DNA of 64,000 nucleotides from Saxidomus purpurata (taxonomy: Eukaryota > Mollusca > Bivalvia > Venerida > Veneridae), in NCBI GenBank assembly GCA_022818135.1, contig JAFMSR010000013.1, forward strand, positions 23,396,207-23,460,206. The letters run 5' to 3'. The notes under the pieces are model-generated. The model was not told where the DNA came from. It saw only the letters and a program-made list of their open reading frames with translations, and did no database searches. Position numbers and translations under genes: made by a program. Shown here piece by piece: positions 11,588 through 22,605 of this stretch (positions are counted from its first letter, which is position 1; every line of letters begins with the position of its first letter).

Positions 11588-12040
11588 GCCGGGGGAACCC
11601 GCATATGAAGTGCAAAATGCACTTCGGTAAAAAATCATATGCGGAGCTTTCGGAACTCCATATGTGGATAAATTAAAAGGCAAAACAAGGTAGGTGATGC
11701 TACATTTTACATTTTTCATATAATTACACTTAACCGATTTAGAAACGCAAAGATTTCCCCTGTTGAACATTTTTATTTGAATGATGCTATTGTTTTTATT
11801 TCATTGTAGTCTTTTTTTGCGATGAATTATTGAAACTTTTACAAGGATATTGTTTTTGTTGTGTATGAAAATTGAATAGATTTGAAACACGATAACACTG
11901 TTAAAATAAATATTTTGCCACTTTTGTGTTTTTAAACCGGTTGAGTGTATTAAACGTACAAGAAAACAACATACAGGCAGAGGCGCGGAATTTATCGGAG
12001 GATCGAATAGCATTCGAGTTTTTGGCAATTCTTCTTGTTA
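11588..12040. repeat. Hairpin-rich interspersed repeat, copy 1
   Basis: The repeat begins GCCGGGGGAACCCGCATATG and holds a perfect hairpin GAAGTGCA-aaa-TGCACTTC, plus CATATG palindromes. Near 11985-12035 is GAGGCGCGGAATTTATCGGA, then hairpin TCGAAT-agc-ATTCGA and CAATTCTTCTTGTT. A second diverged copy, partly inverted, lies at 18140-18360 outside the right foldback arm. Fragments are in different relative order in the two copies, so I give only the outer extent. Confidence 0.55.
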
Positions 12041-12260
12041 CATACTCCAAGACATACAGCTTAGGTGTTTGAGTTTTGACAATCTGGGTGGTCCTCTACC
12101 AAGTTTGTTCAAATCATACCTCTATGGTAAAATGAGATGAACATCATATATTCGTAGTTTGAGGTTTGTATATCTGTGACATTGACAATGACCATATTAT
12201 TTAGTGTAGTTGTATTCAGGTGAGCGATATAGGGCTACCATGGCTTTCATAAATCGGTCT
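12041..12260 (+). mobile_element. Family B tandem-core element, 3' fragment
   Basis: Core words of family B are present (CTTAGGTGTTTG, GTGGTCCTCTACCAAG, TTGTTCAAATCAT), then the 3' end motif CAGGTGAGCGATATAGGGCT with a decayed hairpin. The 5' part is missing. Confidence 0.55.
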
Positions 12261-12379
12261 CGAGACTCCAGTGATGATCAAACCAATCACTTGTGAGAAA
12301 AAAACAAAAGTTTTCTTATCTGGTACAGATCCAAAGGTACGAATTGTTACAATATTTTTTATATTGAGAATCAAACTAT

Positions 12380-12515
12380 GAAAACATATTTGCCTTGTGG
12401 GCCTTAAAAGCAGCTTGAGGTGAAGGACAATTAAATCAGGTCTTGGGATTATTACAAGATTGGGTATGTTTGATTTTCTCAATTCTTGCGGCCATCTAGT
12501 AAGCCACATGTATTT
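12380..12515 (-). repeat. Degenerate single copy of the 354-bp arm unit
   Basis: Order and spacing of CAGCTTGAGGTGAAGGAC, TCAGGTCTTGGGATTATTAC, TGATTTTCTCAATTCTTGC and GGCCATCT follow the right-arm unit, with many substitutions. It suggests the arm repeats once reached further into the interior. Confidence 0.4.
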
Positions 12516-13063
12516 TCATGGAAACAACATAAAATCATTTGAGCCTAACAGCGATGAAGATGAAAACATTTCATATGTTAGTTCTGGAATATACTGTCGA
12601 TATGTTTTGTATTAGGCATATAATAAAAACAACATGTATCTCAATCTGACTAAAGTTCACGATCTTCTGAAATGAAACGTTTTTCTTATTATCATTCTAT
12701 CAAATGATGAATTTATGTAGTAAAGGACAGAAAAAGACCTTTTGAAACAGAACTTTTGGTATGAAAAATTAAAAGTACAGTTACAGACAACATGCAGACT
12801 TACATCATGAACATCTGGTTCAGTAAAACTTTAATTTAAATGTCAACAGAAGAAAAGATGGATGAGATCATTTTGATATTTAAAGTAAATAAGATAAAAG
12901 AAATTGTTCTATAAAATTATACAAAGATAAGACAAAATGTAACATTAATTTATACTTTTTAATATCACTCTTTTACTAGACTGCATGTTTAAAGGAAATA
13001 TTCAGATGACAATCTTATATATTCAATATAAAACAATATCATTGTATATGCTATATGACTTAC

Positions 13064-13118
13064 CATTTAATATATTTCACTAAATTTTCATGTATGGTAC
13101 TGTGGTCACACAAATTAT
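13064..13118 (-). CDS. Third exon (55 nt)
   Basis: TTTTCTACAG|AT-AAT-TTG-TGT and AAATG|GTAAGT bound a 55-nt segment encoding NLCDHSTIHENLVKYIK. Phase matches the preceding exon. Short length limits certainty. Confidence 0.45.
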
Positions 13119-15683
13119 CTGTAGAAAAGTAACAGACATAAAACTTTAATAAGTAAACAATAACAGATAACCTCTTACCACACCAGCCGCTAAAATTAAA
13201 AGAAAAGTTCATTTCATATACAGTACTGATAAATAAAACAGTAGAACACAAAAATAACTGTTAAATGAGACTGAGGAAATATGTACAAGAAAACCAAAAC
13301 GTTTGGTATTATATATACATGTAATACATTCTCTGTTTTAAATTTTATAACGTCTTTAAATAATGTCAACAGAGCTATATGAGTTTATCCATATAGCAAT
13401 GAAAACAGAAGCATACTCAATTTTTATATTTTCCTCATGTCTCACTGTCTTTTCTTGAAACATTATAACATAAAACTAACTTCGAAACCAACATACCAGT
13501 AAATACTGTGACTATTCATTTTCTCATGATAAAACTATGAATAATTTCATTATTTTTCTTAAGCTGACCACTGTCTTGCTAAGTGCCATATAGAAGTAGT
13601 ATAAAATGTTAAGTGGCACTATTACAGATGAGAAATTGAAGCTAAATAAATATCTTTTAAACAATCTGTTTAGCATATTAAATTTATATAAAGGTATAGC
13701 AAACAATGAATTGATACAAAATTCTTAATAAGTGCACGGACCTATATACACAGTATATAGGTCCGTGATAAGTGTTACAGTCTCATAATCTCAGTATTCA
13801 GGTAAATAAACAACTAACTTTTAAAGCAACATCTTATGTAACTCTTTACCTGTACTGTGTTTCCCATATCTGATGTTTTATCACTGGAGAACAGTGACTT
13901 CCTTGACTTTATTTCTCCACTCTTCTCAATTTCTGAAATTTATTCTATTTATTTATAACATAGTCAAGTATTGTCTGAAAATATAATACTGTCAAATTAT
14001 TTTAAAGTAAATATACACCTTATGGTGTAAGGAATTACTAATAATAATGAGTAATGACTAAGGGTATCACAGTAAGCTTAAATCATATCATAATACATGT
14101 ATACAGGGGAAACAAACAAAAATACATACTGTGACAATGATGCAGTGGAAGAGTCCAATATAACTGTGAACAATTCATTTGATAGTGAACAGGATTAAAT
14201 CTTTCTTTCACGCATGATTTAATGTAATGAATGTAAACTTTTGTGTACACAAATATCTATTTTGTCTTTATCAAATTATCTTATATACGGTATTACAATA
14301 TAAAACAAGAATTTCACTTTGATGTCACTTTTTGATGATCCTTTCCTGCAAACTTGATTTACTCAAAGATAAAAATGAATTACGAAGTGGACAGTTAGAA
14401 TTAAAGTTGAAATTCCAAAATGTTAGAAAATAACTTACCTGTACAGACAACTGGGATATGTGATGGCTGAATTGCATATGGCAAAAGGGGTGGACCAGAT
14501 CCAAACACTACAGGTGTGTTTCCAAACTGCAGAAAAATAAATAACAGAACTGTACATGTAAACTTTGTAACTGGCAGACTATATATCATATTTGTGATTT
14601 AAGTTGGGTCAAAACATTCTCTCCTGGATGAGAAAATAAGAGATGGTATAATCTGACATGAAATCACTGGGATACCGAGGCAAGAATAACACAACAGAGT
14701 TATTAGACAAATTTTCACAAGCACACAGGTCATATTCATAAATATATTTTCTGTAAGTTATCTTTTCTCCGAGTCTAATTGGATGTTGGAGACATATTAC
14801 AACTGAATTATTAATCACTCTCCCATTAAATGAGCTGATGGCACAACTGTAGTCCAAATATTTGTACTCAACGGGTGAATATTGTTATATATTTTTGCTA
14901 GGCGAGCCTCCGTATAAGCGCAGATAACTATAAAATGTCCGTATGTAAAATGGGTCTGCGTTTGGAGTCGAATTATTGAGACTAGCACATCTGTATTAAA
15001 GTCTGTATGCTTTTCTAGAAACACATCCTCGTCATATCAAGCTAATCCTTAATTTAATCAGAATAATTGTTCCAATAACGTCACTATACTGGAGGAATTG
15101 GTGACGTTTTGGACTGTACCAGTAATCATAAACTTTATGATAAAGATTATGTTTTAATATTGATCAACTTATGTAGCACAGCAGTTATTTAGTAAAAGGT
15201 AAATGATATAAAAATACAAACCTTTGCATTTGACTGAAGCTCTTTAGCAGATTTAATTTGAGTCTTGGTCCATACTTGAATTTTCGGAGTAAACACTTTT
15301 TTCATTGGTTTCGGTTCTGGTGTGTTTATCAGTCTTTTCACACTTCTATTATAATTTGAGCATGTATTTTTAAATGATGTGATAATAGCTTCTTTGTTCT
15401 GCTTACACTGTTCTTCTGACTTAATAATACTCTGAACTCTACGAAAACATTTGACACAAATTCCATGAGCATCCGTGTTTACACTTTTAATCAATTCCGG
15501 TGGCACTACACGACCCACTTCATTGACTCGTTCAGTATTCAGTTTCAGCTTCTTGTTATAATTAGAATCGTATTTCAGCTTGCGTCCCGAACCAGTTATT
15601 TCGATGTTTGAAAATGAAAGGCCGCAAATTACACATTTATCTACTATAATATGCGTTTTCTGCGGCGTATGTTGTTCTGCCAT
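13064..15683 (-). CDS. Uncharacterised zinc-finger-like protein, three exon-like segments, 3' end not found
   Basis: Segments 15683-15222, 14526-14439 and 13118-13064 join in phase (0, then 1, with G+AT = Asp) through good sites: AAG|GTTTGT, TTTCTGCAG, ACAG|GTAAGT, TTCTACAG and AATG|GTAAGT. The start ATG at 15683 lies in a favourable context (AAAATGG). The first exon encodes 154 residues with CVICG at 17-21 and CVKCFRRV at 76-83. This CxxC-x55-CxxC arrangement could bind zinc. A basic Lys/Arg-rich segment follows. The second exon is Pro-rich (PPLLPYAIQPSHIPVV). I do not recognise the family. It may be a transposase-associated or captured host gene because it lies between the foldback arms. 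The third exon ends in phase 2 and no continuation was identified. Confidence 0.5.
13735..13767. repeat. Perfect 15-bp-stem hairpin
   Basis: CACGGACCTATATAC, loop ACA, then the exact inverse GTATATAGGTCCGTG. There are no mismatches in the 33 bp. It lies in the second intron of the zinc-finger-like gene. It may be a remnant of a tiny inverted-repeat element or a structured RNA site; a Rho-independent terminator is not relevant in this genome. Confidence 0.9.
14439..14526 (-). CDS. Second exon (Pro-rich)
   Basis: CTGCAG|TTTGGAAAC opens a 29-codon stretch with GNTPVVFGSGPPLLPYAIQ and closes at ACAG|GTAAGT, a textbook donor. Codons are GC-richer than the flanks. Confidence 0.6.
14609..14890 (-). 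other. Open minus-strand frame in the intron, identity unknown
   Basis: An open run of about 90 codons ends at TGA (14611-14609) and contains four cysteines (YSCAISS, VICLQ, LCACEN). Composition is more protein-like than most chance frames here, but I see no family and no splice sites fitting the flanking exons. It may be chance. Confidence 0.25.
15222..15683 (-). CDS. First exon of the CxxC...CxxC protein
   Basis: MAEQHTPQ start; Cys17, Cys20, Cys76 and Cys79 form two CxxC pairs. The segment VPPELIKSVNTDAHGICVKC between them reads like real coding sequence, in contrast to the AT-rich surroundings. It ends at GCA-AAG|GTTTGT. The frame stays open upstream to 15821, but those residues are unlike the rest, so I take Met15683 as the start. 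Only about 160 bp separates it from the right foldback arm, which may therefore contain or supply the promoter. Confidence 0.6.
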
Positions 15684-15849
15684 TTTTGTCACATGTATAC
15701 TTCGGTCGTCGTAATAATAGGAATCAGTGATAGTTACTATAGGTATACGATAAATATAGAAATTGCAAGCACTTTCAAAATCATGAAAGCTACGATCTGA
15801 TTGGCTGACTAAAATTAGCAAGAATTCGATGTCAATGCGCCGTCTTCAG

Positions 15850-17110
15850 ATCCTCATAGCGTAGCGTTTTTGAGGAGATGATTTTAATCAGATTGCATGT
15901 ATCTGGACGGATGTCCAATTTTCACGATTTTGTACATTTGATTTTGAATTTGACATTATCATTTGATCACTACATCTAAAATAGTAACTACTAAAATTTT
16001 AAAAAGACTTGAGGTGAAATAGAAATAAAACGGGTTTTGGGTAAATCTTAACAAGAATGACAAAACATGACAGAAAAGTAAGTATTTCCTTTTACTGCCA
16101 TATTGGATGTCATCTTGAATAACCATTGCAACAACATATCTGAGCATAACAGTACTAACTATTCATTTTGATGCAAGTTTTATCATTATACGCCAAAAAA
16201 TGATCTCAGTACAGTAAATATAAGACAACGTTTGTCACCGTACAACAGACATAAAAAGGTCTAATGTGAAGTGAAAATAAAAAAGATTTGGTGTTAATCT
16301 GTACATAAATGACAAAGTTGTAGCAGATTAAGAGTATATTTGGTAGTTTTCCCAATTTTGGCGACCTTTTTGGACGCCATATTTGATTACCATGGCAACA
16401 ACATATCTGAACTGAACAGTGCTAATAATTTGAAGAATATACAGGGTTGTAAATTTTGGTGAATAATTAATGTTGACATGTTTCATATTAGGAATTAACA
16501 TAGAAAAATATGTATCTGAATGTCCAATTTTCACAAAATTTGACCTTTGACCTTGAGTGTGACCTTGACCTCTATATCTTAAAATAACCATGATTACAAA
16601 TTTTTAAAGAAAACTAATGTGAAGTGAAAACAAAACATATTTGGTGTTTATTTGTACATAAATGACAAAGTAGTAGCAAATAAAGGGTATATTTGTTTGT
16701 TTTCCCAATTTTGGCGACCTTTCTGGACGCCATCTTGGATTTCCATGGCAACAGCATATCTGAACTAAACAGTGCTAATAATTTGAAGAATATACATTGT
16801 TGTAAATTTTGGTGAATAATTAATGTTGATATGTTTCATATAAGGAATGTAACATAGAAAAATATGTATCCGAAAGTCCAATTTTCACAAAATTTGACCT
16901 TTGACCTTGAGTTTGACCTTGACCTCTATAACTTAAAATAACCATGATTACAAATTTTTAAAGAGAAGAAATGTGAAGTGAAAATAAAACAAATTTGGTG
17001 TTAATCTGTACATACACAACAAAGTAGTGACAGAAAAGGGTATATTTGCTTGTTTTCTACATTATGGCGGCCATCTTGGACGCCATCTTGGATTTCTGTC
17101 GACTCCAACC
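15850..17110 (-). repeat. Right foldback arm: tandem 354-bp units in inverse orientation
   Basis: The inverse landmark GACCTTGACCTCTATA occurs at about 16561 and 16915, a 354-bp spacing identical to the left arm. Each unit has the inverted GCCATCTTGGATT and CATGGCAACAACATATCTGA words. The innermost unit (15850-16200) is much more decayed than the two outer ones, mirroring the decay in the left arm. Confidence 0.9.
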
Positions 17111-17635
17111 ATTTTGGTAAAAATGAACTTCCGTTTCGTATTGTCCACAGCCTGCTGAACATTTTGATATATGACACTCATTGTTAGATTTTATAGACCG
17201 GTTGACCCCCTAAATATGCAAAATAATTAGAGCAGTTTGCTACACTATAGACAATGGTTCATCAGGAATCGATGAACTGGGTTTCGTGCTAGTCGTAATG
17301 ATTGCGATAAATGGGAATGTTTTTACTTCATCGTGCAGAAAGTCATAGAAATTAAAATAGCTACAACAAAAAAGAAGAAAAAAAAAACAACAACTGTAAC
17401 TGGTCGTTTTGAAATGGACGAAAAGTGTATTGCATTTATATGAGTACATAGTCGTAAATAATCTCAATTTGTAGTTATTTCTCTACTTTAATATTTTTCA
17501 CATAAGTTTTATTTATGATTTGAGTTTGGATTTTAAGGTGAATTTGTTGCATAAAAGATAAAAAGACCTTGTTAATCGAATTGTACCATAAATATGTACA
17601 CTGCATTTTGGCTTATTGGATAGGTACCAAGTTAC

Positions 17636-17873
17636 TGGTCAGGGGACTATATCATTCCTGTCTGTAAAGGAAAAGGCTCATCTTTATCTCTCGAAAGTTA
17701 TAGGCCAATTACTGTCCTCAGCCGCTTTGGGAAAATATTCACTGCCGTCCTAAATGAAAGACTGACTTAATTTGTGGACACCTACAACATTATATATGAA
17801 ATTCAAGCCGGTTTAAGGAAAAATCATTCGACAATAGATCACGTATTTTTAAAAAACTTTAGAGTTTTTGATT
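17636..17873 (+). pseudogene. LINE reverse-transcriptase fragment, inactivated
   Basis: The translated frame shows core non-LTR reverse transcriptase landmarks: GDYIIPVCKGKG, then SYRPITVLSRFGKIFTAVL, then NERL, an in-frame TAA, then QAGLRKNHSTIDHV. These match fingers/palm motifs of Jockey/CR1-like LINEs (NYRPI-LLS-GK-, QAGFRK-ST-DH-F). The internal stop, missing flanks and loss after about 80 codons mark it as a dead fragment. It lies just outside the right foldback arm. Confidence 0.82.
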
Positions 17874-18139
17874 GATTTACTAAGGAATAGGAAAAGTAAG
17901 CTGTTCGTTGGTTTTGTGATTTATTTACTTAGTTTATTTAATTACTTTATTATGCGAAATTCAATTATCTTTTCTCTTACACAATGCCGAATAGTATACA
18001 TTACTGCCGTCAAATAGTGATCAACCCGGAAAATGAATTAATTCTTTGAAAGCTTGTTTTCAGATTCCAGTTATTTTGTTACACGTTTGTACTATGAATG
18101 TATATATACAATGTATTTTCGAGAATAAATATTGTTTAA

Positions 18140-18360
18140 ACTAACATATAAGGAGAGACGCGGGATTTATGTGAGGGTCGAATAGCATTCGAGTTATATT
18201 GCAATTCTTCTTTGATAATATGAAAAATGGACAAATGTAACACCATCTGCCTTGTTTTTCCTTTAAATTTATCCGCATATGGAGTTCCGGAAGCTTCGCA
18301 TATGATTTTTACCTAAGTGCATGTTGCATTTCATATGCGGGCTCCCCCGGCGTGTTAATA
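18140..18360. repeat. Hairpin-rich interspersed repeat, copy 2
   Basis: Contains GACGCGGGATTTATGTGAGG, GTCGAATAGCATTCGAGTTA and CAATTCTTCTT in the same orientation as at 11985. The inverse of the 11588 head (CATATGCGGGCTCCCCCGGC) then ends the copy at about 18352. Confidence 0.55.
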
Positions 18361-18499
18361 TTATTTGCTTTATTACAGCTGTTTTTATCTTGTTGTAAAT
18401 TAAACATATATGTTTTGTCGGTAAATAGCTTTAAGCTAATGTGTTCTTTAACTTCTTTTATAACCAAACAGACGTAAAAAAAAGTTTCTTATACCTTGT

Positions 18500-18601
18500 A
18501 TTGACCGGTGTACACTGAGTGAGAAAGTATGGTATTGACCGGTGTACACTGATTGAGAAAGTATGATATTGACCGGTGTACACTGATTGAGAAAGTATGG
18601 T
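18500..18601. repeat. Three tandem 34-bp units
   Basis: ATTGACCGGTGTACACTGAT plus TGAGAAAGTATGGT repeats at 18500, 18534 and 18568 with one or two changes. The unit contains the palindrome TGTACA. Confidence 0.92.
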
Positions 18602-18902
18602 ATTGCACTACACATCTGCAATGGGATAAATCATGGCGCCTAGAACAAAACATGAAGGAAACTAAATATACGTTAAACACGTTCCAGCGAATTTTTGGAA
18701 TTCCAAAATTTTCCAAAAACTACATTGAAAACTATAATAATTATTCGAAACATAAGTATGTTGATTTATCGTATTTTACATTGGAATAAATAATTTCTAC
18801 CTTTCGTTCAATAACTCATAAAGACAAACACAAAAATCAAATTCTAAAAGATATTGGAAAATAAATATTCCACTGGATTCTAAAAATAGCATTAAAATTC
18901 TC

Positions 18903-19075
18903 ATTCCAATTGGATTTTTCCAATTGGAATATTTTTCCAATTGGACTCGCCAATTGGAAATCAGACTTCCAATGGGAAGTTTCAATTGGATTCAGTCCAA
19001 TTGGAATGAAATTTTCCAATTGGATTATTCCAATTGGAACTAATTGGGAATAATACAATTGGATTAATTATGAAT
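18903..19075. repeat. Cluster of CCAATTGG palindromes
   Basis: About ten CCAATTGGA/TCCAATTGG or near-matches lie in about 170 bp, spaced by some 15-25 bp, alternating in orientation as TTCCAATTGGA. Each is a perfect 8-10-bp palindrome. No protein-like frame is conserved across it. Confidence 0.85.
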
Positions 19076-19079
19076 GAAA

Positions 19080-19990
19080 ATAATTTTGTTTTATTTATTC
19101 CGATTGATTTCAAAATAATTTTAAAAGTGCTATCCTACATTTGATATGGATCTGACTTTGTTAGTAAAATTTACAATAATTGGCGACTTTTTGTGAAATT
19201 TACTATGAATCATTGATATTTACTGTAAATTTTTAATTTCATTGGTTATACTGTTAGACCCGTACTGGTGACCTTTGACTCTGTGGTAACGATTTTAGCT
19301 GAAAACACGCAATACGGACAGTTTGTGTCACTGGTTTATCGAACTTAACAAATCTATTCATTTACTAAATTTACAACTTAATCGCTCTCGAGACTGATTA
19401 TATATGGAATCAACCTCGAAGAGAGACGGGCGATGTCGCATGTGGCGGTATTCAAAAAGTATTGCCCCACTTTTCATATATGAGTGACCTTGTTTGCAAA
19501 CAAAATGCCGTATTACGCAATAGACAAAACTCCGGTGGGCAGTGGTCGGTATTCCATATATTTTTTTATTGTTAGTGATGTTTTCTTAACGGCCGTAACT
19601 TTCTTAAAACGAAAGATATTTAAACAAGTTTTACATCACTGGAAAGCTAATAAAACGCACAATTTATTCATTATTTTCAATTTCGTTTTACTTTTTTGAA
19701 AATCGCGAACTGTAACTTACACTGTTTTTATCAAAGGTTATTGCGGCAACATATGCCATTATGAAAAACGTAAGTTCTTTTTAAAAAAGATATTTTTTTG
19801 AATTTTGAAAATCCTTTGGATATCATAGAAATTATAAGAAAAAATAAAAACTCCTTTACCATACAGAGACATTTAAAAAAAGAAGTGTTATGTATGCAAA
19901 TTAGAATTTTAATTGTTACCGAATAATCCATATGACTAACACGCCAAGAATAGTTTTAGTTATGTTAGGTTATGGTGGATAGTGCAAGAT
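19080..19990. other. AT-rich DNA, nothing recognised
   Basis: No recognisable coding segment or repeat pair. Short frames on both strands lack domain signatures. Confidence 0.4.
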
Positions 19991-19994
19991 ACAG

Positions 19995-20158
19995 AACGCA
20001 ACACTTTCCAGCGACACCAACTGGTTCTTTATCATGTCTGATCCAACATCCTACCTCGGTTTAGGTCTCATCCGAAAGACCATTAGTTATGTTAGTGGGG
20101 GAACGGGGGATCAAACGTGCGATAACCACTAGACCACTGATCCGCTCCTTAACTGTTA
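19995..20158 (-). mobile_element. tRNA-derived SINE, diverged
   Basis: On the minus strand, GGAGCGGATCAGTGGTCTAG and TGGTTATCGC give a tRNA-like A box. After a short deletion comes a decayed B box (GTTTGATCCCC), then CTTTCGGATGAGACCTAAAC and CGAGGT, a segment commonly seen in mollusc SINE bodies. The head resembles the element at 25483. No functional tRNA can be folded. Confidence 0.55.
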
Positions 20159-20844
20159 TAGCCCACCAGCAATCTTTTCAATATGGACGAGTAATGTCAC
20201 GGCTATATCTCTTTCGACACTTCTTCCTTAATTTGGTACTGAAGTGATCAAACCTAGGACCCTTTTATATTGATGCAAACGCGCTATTACTGCCCCATAA
20301 TGATGGTGGGAAAAAGCGTTTCTGAAATGTCAAGCGCCCTGTTCGCAAAGAGGTATTTCGTTTACATGAGTGTGTTTTCGTACATGTAATCAGGGTCACA
20401 AACTAGTCACAACAGCAGACTGACTTTGCGCCAGCAGAGTAAAATGTTAAATGACCATGGTCAGTATATTTTTGTCTGGCTACATGTTTGTTTAATCGGA
20501 TTTTTTATAAAAATACTGTAAAATTCTAACTATGTTTGGTATATATGATACACAAAATATATTAAATCATTTAAAAAGATATGGTGTTATAACAGTAATT
20601 CAAGTTACAGGTACAAAACATCGGTCTGAGGATGAAAGATGGTACTGAATCAGCAGGTTTCCCCCTGACGACACAGATGTGCAAGCTGATCACGGAGACT
20701 CGCCTGGTTTAAAGTAACTAATTCTACACGTAATGAAAATCGCATGTGTAGGTACATATTATTTATTTGCATATGTAGACGGTGCTAATTGAGACGACTG
20801 TCACGTGAGAAAACTGATCAATGTACAAGCTGGCCATGATCTGT

Positions 20845-20965
20845 ATTGGTCGAGAAAGCAGACTCACTTGCGGCCAGCTGGGCTCGAGCCCTGCGGCAAT
20901 GTCTTTCTTTGAGACAGTTTCTTACGAAGGATAGGGATCTAGTACTGGTTCTCCCCAGGAACGAT
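20845..20965 (+). mobile_element. Possible tRNA-derived SINE fragment
   Basis: TGGTCGAGAAAGCAGACTCA followed about 30 bp later by GGGCTCGAGCCCT resembles decayed A and B boxes. The acceptor stem cannot pair. Tentative. Confidence 0.3.
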
Positions 20966-21884
20966 GATTAGGTAATATTGTCCGCCTGTGAATATGACCG
21001 AAATACGGTTTAAACGTACAATTAAAATATCAACTTGCCACTTTAATTATTGTTTGGTCGAATGAAAATGTCATACTGTTTAAGAAATATGTGTTCATCG
21101 TCTGATAAACAACGATTTAAAGTTCTAATGCACAATAATAAACGCTCGACTGTTCATACATTTTAATTGGATTTTCATTTTATCAAAAATAGAAATAAGA
21201 AAATGAAATAAACGACTGTCAAGAATGAAAAGGTCGTACTGTAAAATAAATTAATTGCTTGTCATTTTACTATTATAGGGTTATGGTACTGATTTCCACG
21301 ACTGTCCCTGTCAACAGGGGAGGAAGATGAATGTCGTAAGTAAGGTAATGTTACCGTTTTAATGGCTGCAGGTTCGACTATATACATGTATATATATTAT
21401 TCGCACTTACTTGAAAATATTTCAATTTCTAAGCCAGTTAATTTGGGTTGTAGTTTACAAGTATAATGAAAGAGAGTGAAAAGAGTACATACTGAAAGTT
21501 AAAAGAGTGTTTATAGGTACACAATATATAGGTATGGGATAAAATACCAGCTTAAAGTCTACAAAACTAAGAGTAGTAGTTTCGGCGCTGTCTCGTCATC
21601 CAGAGTATTCATTATAATTTCAATTTTAAGTTTGTCTGAAAGGTTGGTAAACCACTGATGTATGAGGATGTCTGCTAAGGAACCATAGCGCAACGGACAT
21701 CACTATCAATTTGTAAAAGAGTTTGCAATTGTAAGAGGTAAATGTATATGTTAGTAATATTATTTGATATCACTGCATCTATGATAATCAACATTCTGTA
21801 GAGCTCTCTGCGAGTAAGGTATATCCGAACCTTGACCCTGCAGTATCTCTTTCTCTCTCTCTTTGCGTACACGGGGAAACCGAT

Positions 21885-22015
21885 CGTAACTTCTCGGGGC
21901 GATGATTTAGAGGTCAAGATGTCGGTCTCTCGGGTCAGTCATTCCATATGCTGTGGGTTAAAAATGAGTGTGTTCCGGTCACACATAGTCGGGTTGACAC
22001 GAGAGTGACTAGTTA
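21885..22015 (+). mobile_element. Possible SINE fragment
   Basis: GATTTAGAGGTCAAGATGTC looks like an A-box region. It is followed by TTCCGGTCACACATAGTCGG and GTTGACACGAGAGTGACTAG, a tail-like stretch. The B box is poor. Tentative. Confidence 0.28.
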
Positions 22016-22381
22016 CGGATCAAGCAATCTTCACAGTTGAGTTGGGACAATATAAATAAAAAATGTTTACATGTCTACAGCATTTAAATGACTGGCAACA
22101 GCGAATGACAGTTGCAAATTAGCACTCTTTTCTTCAGATTTTCAACATGCCACACTGTGACTCGTAGGGATATTTTACCTAGACATTTAGCTGCAAGCAT
22201 GCAATCTATCTAATTGAAAGTGTGAGACACAAGAAGAATACTTACCGCAGCTCAACACTCCGACGTGAGCGTAGCCTTTGCCAACATCATCCTTCTGTAG
22301 TAAGTGGAGAGTTTTTTCAGTTCAAACGAACTTGTAAAATTTACATAATGTAGTTTAATTACGAAGAAGGCTTTCTATTCG

Positions 22382-22513
22382 TTTATCGGACCGAGGTCAA
22401 ACACTCATTCCAGATCTTACCACGCTAGCGGTAGATTCGTGCTCTGGAGCTGGGATTTGAACCCGAGACCTTCTGTTCTGGAGGTATATGCCGTAACCGC
22501 TGAACTATAGAGG
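22382..22513 (-). mobile_element. tRNA-Trp-like SINE
   Basis: On the minus strand GGCCTCTATAGTTCAGCGGT is an A-box head. CTCCAGAACAGAAGGT then looks like the anticodon arm of tRNA-Trp (CCA), and GGGTTCAAATCCC is a perfect B box. The 3' acceptor strand does not pair, so this is not a working tRNA. The tail (GCGTGGTAAGATCTGGAATG, AGTGTTTGA) is shared with the element at 33430, defining one SINE family. Confidence 0.75.
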
Positions 22514-22605
22514 CCAACAAGGGAGGGAGGCGCCGTGGTGTTGTGTAGGAGCGTCGGACTCCTTACCCATTGGTCGTGGGTTTGAATCACGGCAACGGAG
22601 TTAAT
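22514..22605 (+). mobile_element. tRNA-derived SINE head
   Basis: GGCGCCGTGGTGTTGTGTAG, then AGCGTCGGACTCCTTACCCA and GTCGTGGGTTTGAATCACGG: A box, anticodon arm and B box in tRNA order, with a T-stem CGTGG/TCACG. It abuts the minus-strand SINE head to head. The body beyond 22605 is not recognised. Confidence 0.55.

Larger units (their letters stand above)
9793..17253. mobile_element. 7.46-kb foldback-like structure: long inverted tandem-repeat arms around a spliced gene
   Basis: The left boundary TAGTGTAGCAAA (near 9793) recurs inverted at the right boundary (TTTGCTACACTA, near 17253). Both arms then share ACCGGTCTATAAAATCTAAC, ATGAGTGTCAT, CAAAATGTTCAGCAGGC, GAAACGGAAGTTC and ACCAAAATGGTTGGAGTCGA, in opposite orientation, before entering 354-bp tandem units. 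Foldback/Galileo-type transposons have exactly such long inverted arms made of direct repeats. A matching target duplication was not found, so an inverted pair of independent repeat insertions is the alternative. The interior holds a minus-strand gene and older repeat fragments. Confidence 0.6.

Noticed and set aside
12216..12509. 97-codon minus-strand frame
   Set aside because: Overlaps a family B fragment and a decayed 354-bp arm unit; not a gene.
22438..22512. Possible functional tRNA-Trp gene (minus strand)
   Set aside because: A and B boxes and anticodon arm are good but the acceptor stem does not pair, and a SINE tail shared with another locus follows.
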